From NCBI GenBank assembly GCA_039583875.1, contig CM077150.1:184020375-184084374 (forward strand): DNA of 64,000 bases. Direction: 5' to 3'. The translations under genes were made by a program, and so were the position numbers. The notes under the pieces were generated by a model. It saw nothing but the letters and a program-made list of their open reading frames with translations, did no database searches and was not told the origin of the DNA. The DNA is from Platanthera guangdongensis. Lineage: Eukaryota > Streptophyta > Magnoliopsida > Asparagales > Orchidaceae. The first letter of the stretch is position 1. Each line of letters begins with the position of its first letter. Below, in pieces: positions 8,449 through 17,469 of the stretch.

Positions 8449-11160
8449 CTACCAGATCTCATAGTCATAATACGCAGCAATAGCAAGCAATATCCTAATG
8501 GACTTTACCATGGCAATAGGGGAAAAAGTCTCATCATAGTCAATACCATGAATTTGCTTGAAACCTTTAGCCACGAGTCGCCCTTTGAATGTCTGTACAT
8601 TCCCATCCATGTCGGTCTTCTTCTTGAAGACCCACTTGCACCCTATGGGTCGTACCCCTTCAGGTGGTTCCACCAAGTTCCAAACTTGGTTTGCATACAT
8701 GGAGTCCATTTCGGATTTCATAGCCTCAAGCCATTTGTCGGAGTCCGGTCCATTCACAGCCTCTTGGTAGGTTGCTGGTTCATCATCATGATCCATAAGC
8801 AACACATTACCTATTTGAGACACGAGAAATCCATATCTCTCAGGCTCAAACCTCGGTCTACCAGATCTACGTAGGACTTGTGTTCCCTGAGCAGGTTCTC
8901 TAGCTACAACATCTTGTAGTCCTGACTCAGAATCCAATTCCGATTCATTCACTACATGTGGTTCTTGAACTTCTTCAAGCTCTACCTTTTCAGTCTTTCT
9001 TGATAAGAACTCTTTCTCCAAGAAGACACCAGTCCTTGCGACAAACACTTTGCCCTCGGATGGTAGGTAAAAGTAATACCCTTTCGTTTCCTTAGGATAT
9101 CCCACCAGATAACATTTATCCGATTTGGGTTCCAGCTTGTCAGGCATTTGACGTCTCACGTATGCCTCACAGCCCCAAATTTTAATGAACGACATACTAG
9201 GACGCTTCCCAGTCCATATCTCATATGGTGTCTTCAGAACCGTTTTAGTTGGAGCGCGATTCAATGTCATTGCAGCAGTCTCTAAAGCAAAACCCCAAAA
9301 GGAAACAGGCAAGTCTGCATGACTCATCATCGAACGTACCATGTCTAACAGAGTACGATTTCTCCTCTCAGACACACCATTATGTTGTGGTGTTCTAGGT
9401 GGAGTGAGCTGTGATACAATACCACACTCTTTCAGATGATCACGGAACTCATGACTCAGGTATTCGCCACCTCGATCAGATCGGAGTGCTTTAACCCTCT
9501 TACCCAACTGGTTTTCTACTTCATTCTTGAACTCTTTGAACTTTTCAAAGGTCTCGGATTTGCACTTCATAAGATACACATATCCGTATCTACTGAAATC
9601 ATCAGTAAACGTAACAAAGTAGAAATACCCACCTCTAGCTATGGAACTCATGGGTCCGCATACATCACTATGTACAACACCCAAGAGATCCTCAGCCCTC
9701 TCAGTATAACCAGTGAAAGGAGCTTTAGTCATCTTGCCTAACAAACAAGATTCGCATCGCTCAAATGATTCATAATCAAATGAGTCCAAAAGTCCATCTC
9801 TATGGAGCTTGGATATGCGCTTCTCGTTGATATGGCCCAAACGACAATGCCAGAGAAACGTAGGGTTCGAATCATTTGTTCTTAGTCTTTTATTATTTTC
9901 TACATTATAGATCAGATGGTCCAAGTTCAAAACGTAAAGACCATTAAACAATTGGGCTACAGCATAACAAACATCATTCTTAAATATAGAACAACAATTG
10001 TTCTTAATTATAAAAGAAAATCCAATCATGTCCAAACATGAAATAGATATAATGTTTCTAGTTATCGCCGGAACAAAATAACAGTTATCTAGTTCTATTA
10101 CAAGCCCACTGGGCAAAGAAAGACGGTAAACTCCTACGGCTACAACAGCAACTCTTGCTCCATTGCCGACGCGGAGGTCCACCTCCCCTTTACTCAGCAA
10201 TCTTCTCCTTCCCAGTTCCTGCACATTTGTACAAATGTGAGAACCACATCCGGTATCCAATACCCAAGATGAAGGAGCAGAAAGGTTTATCTCTATAACG
10301 TAAACATTAGAAGCGGAAGTCATACCTCCCTTCAATTTCTGCAGACCCTCAATATACGAAGGACAGTTCCTCCGCCAATGACCAGCCTTGCCACAGTGGT
10401 GGCATTTCCCTTCCTTCACCGTGCTCTTCTTCTTTATCAGTGCTGAAGACTTGGGCTCAAGATATGACTTAGGTCCCACCTTTATCTTCTTGGAGCCCTT
10501 GGCTTTGCCCTTGCCCTTATGCACCATCAGTATGGGGCTGGCAGGCTTGGCCTTCTTCATGTTGATCTCGGCAGTTCTTAACATGCCTAGGAGTTCGGGC
10601 AGTGTCTTGTCTATCTCATTCATGTTGTAGTTCAAGACGAACTGCTCATAACTGTCCGGCAACGATTGCAGGATCAGATCCGTGGCCAACTCTTGACCAA
10701 GAGGAAAACCCAGCCTTTCAAGGTTCTCTATATACCCAATCATCTTGAGTACGTGAGTCCCTACTGAGTCTCGAACTCCCATCTTGCACTGAAACAACGC
10801 TTTAATGATGTCGAACCTCTCTTGACGAGCCTGCCCTTGAAACATTTTCTTGAGATGCTCGTCAATCTCCTTGCACCCCATGTTCTCATGTTGCTTCTGA
10901 AGCTCAGAGTTCATGGTGGCAAGCATAAGGCACTCGACATCCAAAGCATCGTCAGTATACTTCTTATAAGTATCCTTCTCAGCACGGGAAGAGTTCCCGG
11001 TCGGCACCTCGGGGGCTTCTTCTTCCAAGACATAGAGCTTTCGCTCTTGCCTGAGAACAATTCTCAGGTTCCTGTACCAGTCCATATAGTTTGTCCCGCT
11101 GAGCTTATCCTTCTCAAGGATGGCTCTCAGAGACAACGTGGAGTGTGAAACACTTGCCAT
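8449..11160 (-). CDS. Copia gag-protease-integrase-RT (N-terminal part), element B
   Basis: This is a 903-residue frame starting MASVSHSTLS, the natural start just after the leader. Gag occupies about residues 1-250, with zinc knuckle CHHCGKAGHWRRNC at about 253-266 (CX2CX4HX4C intact). Protease has its LDTG active site near 301-304. Integrase has the WHCRLGH..CESC zinc region, then core acidic residues in VHSDVCGPM, LRSDRGGEY and the GVSERRN segment. RT begins about residue 800 with QVWNLVEPP and GCKWVFKKK. The frame ends at TAG (8449-8451), exactly where relatives such as H have glutamine in the QMD[VI]K motif, so one C-to-T change split the polyprotein. Everything else reads open for 1,319 codons across both parts. 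Confidence 0.94.
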   Translation of the reverse strand: MASVSHSTLSLRAILEKDKLSGTNYMDWYRNLRIVLRQERKLYVLEEEAPEVPTGNSSRAEKDTYKKYTDDALDVECLMLATMNSELQKQHENMGCKEIDEHLKKMFQGQARQERFDIIKALFQCKMGVRDSVGTHVLKMIGYIENLERLGFPLGQELATDLILQSLPDSYEQFVLNYNMNEIDKTLPELLGMLRTAEINMKKAKPASPILMVHKGKGKAKGSKKIKVGPKSYLEPKSSALIKKKSTVKEGKCHHCGKAGHWRRNCPSYIEGLQKLKGGMTSASNVYVIEINLSAPSSWVLDTGCGSHICTNVQELGRRRLLSKGEVDLRVGNGARVAVVAVGVYRLSLPSGLVIELDNCYFVPAITRNIISISCLDMIGFSFIIKNNCCSIFKNDVCYAVAQLFNGLYVLNLDHLIYNVENNKRLRTNDSNPTFLWHCRLGHINEKRISKLHRDGLLDSFDYESFERCESCLLGKMTKAPFTGYTERAEDLLGVVHSDVCGPMSSIARGGYFYFVTFTDDFSRYGYVYLMKCKSETFEKFKEFKNEVENQLGKRVKALRSDRGGEYLSHEFRDHLKECGIVSQLTPPRTPQHNGVSERRNRTLLDMVRSMMSHADLPVSFWGFALETAAMTLNRAPTKTVLKTPYEIWTGKRPSMSFIKIWGCEAYVRRQMPDKLEPKSDKCYLVGYPKETKGYYFYLPSEGKVFVARTGVFLEKEFLSRKTEKVELEEVQEPHVVNESELDSESGLQDVVAREPAQGTQVLRRSGRPRFEPERYGFLVSQIGNVLLMDHDDEPATYQEAVNGPDSDKWLEAMKSEMDSMYANQVWNLVEPPEGVRPIGCKWVFKKKTDMDGNVQTFKGRLVAKGFKQIHGIDYDETFSPIAMVKSIRILLAIAAYYDYEIW

Positions 11161-12139
11161 GGAATTCTACAAGAATTTATGCAGAATAAAATCAGTACCT
11201 AAATTTCAATTACAATTTGTTCTAATTAGGACTTCAATTAAAAAACTCCCACTATTTTATTCGAAATGATAGCCCTCACTAACAATTCGGAGAGTTCATG
11301 CGAGCTACTCTCTTAGTGGACAAGATCCGTATTTCACCAACACAATGAGTCCGCTTTGGTGTTCCTCTCACGATGTGGTTATTTAGGTAGCCAACGCTTG
11401 CCAATTGCATCCTCATGCAATTCTTGTATGGTTGGTGAATAACTCCTTATTCGCATCCATCATATGGTGCATGCCAACCCTATGCCTCTAGGCACTCAAC
11501 CTTTGAGGTCACCTAGTTAAGCTGGACCCGATGTCGATAGTGGGATATCACAATTATCCGCTCGCACCCTTACCAAGATAGATTAATGCACCTTGCTTTG
11601 GCAAGCCCACATTTCATCGATCGAGGCAGGAAGAGTGTCATCCATCGGAAGGCATCCGAACACTTAATATTAAAAAAAAGGGATTTCAATTTTAGGTTAA
11701 CAATTAACCATGATCAACATTTGATCAATGTGCACATCCAAAGAAAAACAATTCTACACCACATGCATCCCTTATGTGCACATCCTTACACCATCAACAA
11801 TTTGATAGAAGGAAGGGCTAAATCTGAACATCCGGAAATTTCCAAATCCTCAGATTTACATGCATTGGACAGAAGGCAAAGACAACTCAACTTAAGCAGT
11901 AGACAAGCTCATCTCTCTATGTTGGATTCAAAATCCACAACATACTCGAGGGATGGTTACTGCTAAGGAGACAACAATTTCTAACACTTAGAAATTCCAC
12001 CGAAATTCCAATCGTTCTTGGCGAAGTGCCAAGACTAAATCTAGACATTTAGAACACTTCTAAATCTCTAGGTTTACACGCATTAGAATAAGACAACTTC
12101 CAAAACAACAGTCATGGCCGAACCTCGCTTTGATACCAC
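11161..12139 (-). other. leader and primer-binding site of element B
   Basis: On the minus strand TGGTATCAAAGCGAGG (12123-12138) follows the 5' LTR by one base and matches the initiator-Met primer type. The ~960-bp leader between it and the gag ATG at 11160 shows no gene or strong repeat. Confidence 0.8.
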
Positions 12140-13285
12140 TGTTGGGTTTCTCTATAGGGTTGGCACAACGCTTGTGCACGCAGCGGAAAAATAAAACATC
12201 AAGAAAAACCCAAAGAGATGTGGATCGGGCCATGAACGTTGAATCAAGAAGTTAGCAAAACTAGGCAAAAATTACCTCGGTGGCATTGAGTCACAACTCA
12301 ACGGAGAAGCTCCAAACTTTATCTTCTTCCTAGCGGCGAGTTCTACGTGGAATAGTGTCCACGTTTCTGCAGAAGTCCACATGAGCGGGAGAACGCCGAG
12401 CTTTCCGTCGCACGGAAGATCGGGAAGGAGAAGACCGCACCTTTGCTTTTCCACGGACTGCTAGGTCCGTGCCAGGGATTGCAGCACCAGCGACGATCGC
12501 CGGAGAAAAGGTGGTCAACGGAGCAAACACGGCGGCGGAACTCTTCCGGCGGCGGGATCGGGATCGGCGGAGCGAACGCGGAACTCCTTCCGTCGGGTTC
12601 GATTCGCACAGAAGAGACAGATCACCTTTTTTCCCAAAACCCTAAGTGTTATATTTATACTTAAAGTATAAAATAAACTCAGGAAAATCGCTATCCGCAG
12701 ACCACTCGAAATTAGGGTTCAGAATCGGCGAGTATGAATCGGTGAGAATCGGCGACAATCGGCGAGAATCACTGAGCAGGTTCGGCGAGAATCATTCGAC
12801 GAGTATCACATTGGATCGGCGAGAATCAGAGTACAATACTCGACGATTCTCGCCGATCGTCGAGCTACGCTCGACGACTCATAATGATACTCGACGATCG
12901 TCGAGCCGCGGTCGATGACAATTGTCAAGGTAGTCGATCGTCGAGAATCAACAATTGATTCTCGACGATTCTCGTCGATCGGCGAGAATCAGGGAGACGA
13001 TTCTCGCCGATCGGCGGGAATCAGAAGACCATTCTCGACTAATGTCTTTGACCCTTGGACGACGAACCTAACCAGCCCTCCAAGGCAACATTTGTCCAAC
13101 CCGATGATCCTATAAGGCAACACTTTGCCCATAACCCTATTCAGGTCGGTGATTGGTAACCTTTACCAACACAGTCAGTCATCCAACTTCTCCACATCTC
13201 TTATGTGCGACCCTGCAGGCTCATATTGCGTTGGCAGTGAGATTACATGTTTGACCACTTCCAGATCATCATGGTAACTCCAACA
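12140..13285 (-). repeat. 5' LTR of element B
   Basis: This is the partner of 5087-6232 with ~1.2% difference by eye. TATTTATA at 12652-12659 (minus-strand TATAAATA) is the likely promoter box. Directly upstream in the minus-strand sense (12719-13045) is the palindromic TCGGCGAGAATC / TCGTCGA array, i.e. in U3 where transcription factors act. Confidence 0.95.
12719..13045. repeat. TCGGCGAGAATC / TCGACGATCGTCGA palindromic array in the B LTR
   Basis: At least a dozen units of TCGGCGA(G/C)AATC, GATTCTCGCCGATCGGCGAGAATC-type inverted pairs and ACTCGACGATCGTCGAG occur in 330 bp. The arms pair with each other, so the block could form several hairpins. The same array is at about 5660-5990 in the other LTR. 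Confidence 0.85.
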
Positions 13286-13290
13286 TGACC

Positions 13291-13485
13291 TAAGGCTACT
13301 GCTCTCGGGGCCTATGATGCAGGGCTTTTTGACCCTGGTCAATACGGCCCGGTCTTTGGAGAAGGATCTGAGGAATGTTCAAGCGAAGAGAGACTCGGGT
13401 GCTAAGAAGATAGAGTTCAAGGTGTCGACTTACTCGAAGTCTAGTTATCATAAGTTCCATAAGAAGGCTAGGACTTCAGGTCTAG
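13291..13485 (+). pseudogene. Ty3 gag, part 2 (element A)
   Basis: This is the continuation of A gag after Copia B. With one TSD copy removed the frame runs on without a break. It encodes stretches also in D gag: LLLSGPM.QGFLTLVNTARSLEKD, NVQAK and a basic region ending near KKARTSG. It is cut at 13485 by solo LTR C and resumes at 17141. Confidence 0.88.
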
Positions 13486-14133
13486 TGTAAGACCCTCCCC
13501 CTTCCCGGATCCCAAAACACGGCATGAAGGAGGTCTTATGCCCATAACAGCCACCTTCCGGTAGCATTAGCGCACGGTCTAACATGTACCACAAGACGCC
13601 TATTCTGTCGGCTACAACCAATATCAATACATATGCCAACCCAATCGAAATTTAATAAAGAGAAGTCAAATCCACACTAAGTATATAAGGCCATAGTACA
13701 TCAAAATAGAGAAGCTAAAACATGCTTCTTCAATATATCAGAGTACAGCTAATAAATTCCCAAAAGCGCTACATCAGAGTCGCTCATCACTCATATCAGT
13801 AACTGACGGTAGTGACGGTACCGTCACTTCAGGCCCTGTCGTGCTGGCGTGGCTGTCCTGCTGTAAAGTCTGCAGCTACTCTACCTGCGGGGTGACCTCC
13901 TAAAAAGGAAGACGTAGCAAACGTTAGTCAAAAAGACTAAGTGGCTTCACATCTGCTCCCCCGGCGACTCCTCGTCACCGGGCGGTGAAAAGAGCAAGGT
14001 ACAAAGTATAATAAATAGTATAAGCAAGTACAAACAGGTGGTAATGGTACAATAAGATTAACAACAATTAATCTAGTAGTTCTATAAGAGATAAATCAAT
14101 CATCAGGAGCAAGTAACTACAGCAGGAAGGTAA

Positions 14134-14233
14134 CTTAACTTATAAGGATGCTCATACAAGCTTATAAGTTAAGGATCTGTTTACATAAAGTAACTCATCG
14201 TATAGGAGTGCCCATACAAACTTATACGATGAG
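14134..14233. other. paired hairpins, 13-bp stems and 14-nt loops, in LTR C
   Basis: Hairpin 1: CTTAACTTATAAG (14134-14146), 14-nt loop, CTTATAAGTTAAG (14161-14173), a perfect stem. Hairpin 2: CTCATCGTATAGG (14194-14206), 14-nt loop, CTTATACGATGAG (14221-14233), one G.T wobble. Both loops share GCTCATACAA/GCCCATACAA. The same pair occurs in E at 40344-40440 with other stem sequences. Confidence 0.85.
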
Positions 14234-16183
14234 AATCTTGTTGTGCAATGTTATGAAATGGTATGTATGCTATGAAATGACTCACCCATGTTCAAGCACA
14301 TGCAATTGCTATGTCGACACAGACTATAGTTCCCACTATTCGTGCTGGTAGCTAACCTCTCAGGCATCAACCGTCGTGGCCAGGTGGTGACAGTAGAGCG
14401 GGCATCTCTACTACTAAGCGGGTATCCACACTGCTTCACTTAGGCCTCAATATGCCTCAATACTAAGAACACAACAGCGGAGCCCATACATTCTATGGCC
14501 CAGCGGGGGTCTCAGGTAGATGTGCACCAAGAACACAGCCCCGAATTGGCCTTATGTGACCCGGGGGGGCCTTAGAAGAAAGCACGAGGACACAACCCAA
14601 CCGTTCACTTGGCACAGAAGGAGCCCCGGGACGTGAACACCAACGACCAAACCCAACCGCCCAAAGTCTAAATGTCAACTCCCGTCAGTGTGACGATCGG
14701 CGAGCACATAGACCTGCCACACTATCCTTAACCCAAGATTATGACACCGTGTGTCGACTCACACCGCATGCAATTCCACATCATCGTGGCATGGAAGGAG
14801 CCTCGAAGAAAGCACGAGTACCAAGCCCAACCATCCACTAGGCACAGAAGGAGCCCCGGGAAATGAGCACCGAGGACCAAGCCCAACCGTCTGACTTTGA
14901 CTCATCTCAACGCAATCCCAACTAGTGGTAGTCAACACCACACTTACACCCTTCCACAATGCTACCTGTAGGGAGACGACACTCTAAGCATTGGAATACT
15001 AAATTCAATTTGTTAAACAGTTATTCACATGGTCATAGATTATCCTCCTACATGTCATTCCAAATGATTTCAACACAATATAAAGATGATGCACATTTAT
15101 ATTAGTCTACCAATTTCTATCAAATTATTTCGTTTAAGTATGCTTCGCTTCACAAATCAATTTCATGAGATCCAATTATTAAACTTTATCAATTATAAAA
15201 CTAAGATGATTAACATAAAAGAGTTCACCCAAACCTCAAATTAATCGCAGCATTGAATCCACCGAATCAAAATTCATGTTATACTAAACCTGGAATTTAA
15301 GTGCAGACTAAATATGGACATCAACTTCGACCGGCGATTCCTGAAGCCACATGAATCCGGTGAAGGCGTGTAACCCCTCGATGGAAAGGTATTTACATGG
15401 GTTACAACGTTCATGTTCAGACCACAACCCAGATTCCATAGTATCATACTTGAAATCGACTTCAAAGTCCGCTGCGTACAGAACATAATTTCTGCATGCA
15501 GGATTTGTCGGATGTCAAATTCGTTCAGACTTTCCCGTGGCTACACACTTCTCCTGAAGTCGTGCAACCACTCGTTAGAAAGGTACTTTCAAGGACTTCA
15601 ACTTTCGTGTTTAGTTGAAAGCCCAGATCTGGACATATCACACCTGACGATGGCCAAGAAGATCGCTGCGTGTAGAACACAGATTCTGAACGCATCTTAA
15701 GGAAGAATGAACAGCATCGGTTCATCTTCGTCCTCACGTCAGTCTTCCAAAATCACACCAGAAATTCCTCCTACCTTATTCACCCTCATGAATCCATGAC
15801 TCTTCACGAAACCATCCCCCATCTTCACATAGAAGGTTGGAGAGGTTGAAGACACCACTAACCTTAGAGCACAAGCCCTAGAACGACCTCTTCCTAGAGA
15901 AATCATCATCTCGCAAGTCTAGACTCGCTTGAGTCGACATCTCACCTAGATATATCTACAGATCTAACACGAAGGGAGAGGGGAGGAAGCTCACTTCATT
16001 TCCTGCATTTCCACTATTTCCGGCCATGGATCGGGTAACTCTCCTCGGCGGAATCTTCTCCTTCACGGCGGTGGCGGATCTTCTCCTCCAAGACTTGCTC
16101 CAGCAGTTTTCCCTCTCTATAGAAGTTTCTCACAGGAAAAATGGCTGGAATGAGGAGTGAAAATGGCTAGGGTTTTCAAAACC

Positions 16184-16191
16184 CTTATATA
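16184..16191 (-). promoter_or_regulatory. candidate TATA box of LTR C
   Basis: Minus-strand TATATAAG is followed by 'ggttttgaaaaccctagcc', and the ACACGGGTAG array (16198-17020) lies directly upstream. This is the same arrangement as in the LTRs of B and H. Confidence 0.5.
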
Positions 16192-16197
16192 TGAAAA

Positions 16198-17020
16198 GTG
16201 ACACGGGTAGTTACATGCCCGTGTCCTTACCCGTGTCCTGCTTCGGGCGAAGCGTTAACGACGGTTTTAGTGTCATTTCAATACTCGACACGGGTAGGGA
16301 CATGCCCATGTCCCGACCTGTGTCCACATGACACGGTCGTGTTCCCTGGCCGTGTCCTTCTCTGGACACGTCTTGACAAACTCAACTCGACACACACATG
16401 TAGGGACACGCCCATTTCTCTACCCGTGCCATACACTTCGTCGATCTCAACACGCTTTGTCAATCTAGAACGGGGGGGGGGGGGGGGGGCGTACCATGAC
16501 CGCTCTACTGTCACCTCATGGAATAGGAGGTGACAGGATCAATTATCCGGTTCATGATTTGGAATCGGGAGCAGTGGTGTTCACCTTGAAGGCATTATCT
16601 ATATGGCGTCCACTGCGAGATCTATTCAGACCATACAAAGTTAAAGTACGTTCATACAAAAAAGGAGTTGAACTTGAGACAACGGCGGTGGTTAGAGTCT
16701 TTGTGTTATTATGAGTTCACATTGAATGGTACCACCCCCGTTCGATCCTGGGACCTGTACGTTCATACACGCCCGTGTCTCTACCCGTGTCACTTTACAG
16801 GATACAGTTCGTCGATCTCGACACGCTTCGTCGAGTTCAACTCGACACACACACGGGTAGGGACACGCCCGTGTCTCTACTCGTGTCACTTCACACGGGT
16901 AGTAATACGCCCGTGTCACTACCCGTGTCCTTCTCTGGACATACTTGAGTCATCGACTCGAGAGCTGGCCTCTCCCACACGGGTAAGGACATACCCTTGT
17001 CTCTACCCGTGTCCTATTTT
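16198..17020. repeat. ACACGGGTAG / CTACCCGTGT array in LTR C
   Basis: Inverted copies of ACACGGGTAGGGACA and CCCGTGTC(T)CTACCCGTGTC recur through this block, mixed with TTCGTCGATCTCGACACG. The array is broken by an 18-G run (16472-16489) and a captured RNase H fragment (about 16541-16735). Confidence 0.8.
16541..16735 (+). pseudogene. captured Ty3 RNase H fragment inside LTR C
   Basis: About 65 codons, in two frames, look like Ty3 RNase H. The first part is [17 protein letters not shown] (16541 on), equivalent to [17 protein letters not shown] in D pol. After a frameshift comes [11 protein letters not shown] (with the SDH motif) and [16 protein letters not shown]. It lies antisense to the LTR and has no other pol sequence around it. 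The flanking array units are partly repeated on either side, and a run of 18 G precedes it. It probably arrived as filler DNA in a break repair or by template switching. Confidence 0.7.
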
Positions 17021-17140
17021 ATACTGATTTCTCCTCCCATTTACAAGTGCAGCCCAGCTGCCAGCACTTCTCTGAACCCAAGTCAGCAGCCCTGACTCAA
17101 AAACGCGCACGAGGGGCCTAGTGCGAATCGGGACATTATA

Positions 17141-17393
17141 TCCATCCCCTTCTTTCGATGCTTCGAGGGCATCTACAAGCCGAACCCCGAGCGCATGCTA
17201 TAATTTTGGGAAGCTGGGACACTTTGCCAAAGACTGCTGGAGCGGACGTCCAAAGTATGAGAGGAAGCCAAGAGCAACCTATGATGAGAAGGCAAGGCGG
17301 TGGAGTCAACCGCATCCCACCATGCCCCGGCTCAACCTAGAGTCTATAACCTTGGCCAGCAGTAGGCCATAAAGCAAGCAGATGTGGTGACAG
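17141..17393 (+). pseudogene. Ty3 gag, part 3 with zinc knuckle (element A)
   Basis: This is the C-terminal gag of A. The knuckle reads CYNFGKLGHFAKDC, so the second cysteine is phenylalanine and the CX2C pair is broken; D has the normal CFTCGKTGHFARDC. SGRPK.ERKP and the 'ADVVTG'-equivalent end follow. Gag coding appears to stop at the donor-like AG|GTAGGG at 17393/17394, and the protease frame begins 76 nt later. Confidence 0.85.
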
Positions 17394-17469
17394 GTAGGGT
17401 TTAAGTTCATAGCAAGATAGCTTTAAATACTTGTTACCTTGCGCATGTTAACTTATTACTTTTGTATAG
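17394..17469 (+). other. intron-like segment between gag and protease (element A)
   Basis: This is a 76-nt AT-rich segment starting GTAGGG and ending TTTTGTATAG, with a CTTAT branch-point-like motif ~16 nt upstream of the AG. Removing it joins the gag frame to the protease frame exactly (..VVTG then FVLIC..). D has a 76-nt GT..AG segment at the same site with the same effect. Confidence 0.65.

Larger units (their letters stand above)
5087..13285 (-). mobile_element. Element B: nearly intact Copia LTR retrotransposon inserted in A gag
   Basis: B is 8,199 bp with two 1,146-bp LTRs (5087-6232 and 12140-13285) and an exact TSD, TGACC (5082-5086 and 13286-13290). It reads on the minus strand: 5' LTR at right, Met primer site 12123-12138, leader, one gag-pol frame 11160-7201, 3' untranslated stretch, polypurine tract by 6233. 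By eye the LTRs differ at about 14 positions, nearly all transitions, so B is among the youngest insertions here. Domain order gag-protease-integrase-RT-RNase H makes it Copia. I do not assign a lineage. Confidence 0.96.
13486..17140 (-). mobile_element. Element C: solo LTR of a Ty3-like family, inserted in A gag
   Basis: C is a 3,655-bp unit starting TGTAAGACCC on the plus strand and ending ..GACATTATA. On the minus strand it starts TATAATGTCCCG, like the start of E's LTR (TGTAACATCCC), and its other end resembles the E LTR end (GGAGGGGTATTACA vs GGGGGAGGGTCTTACA). Left flank TCTAG and right flank TCCAT do not match exactly, but D gag has TCCAG at this place, so both are one-base derivatives of the same target site. 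No internal region is present, so it is a solo LTR left by LTR-LTR recombination. A 200-bp RNase H scrap lies inside it. Confidence 0.82.

Noticed and set aside
14134..14233. Intrinsic bacterial-type terminators or a MITE
   Set aside because: No U-run follows the stems, the context is a plant LTR, and no target duplication flanks the hairpins.
17394..17469. Programmed ribosomal frameshift between gag and protease in A
   Set aside because: The stretch holds stops in the gag frame, is AT-rich, and is bordered by GT and AG at equivalent positions in A and D; an intron explains this better, though only RNA data can decide.
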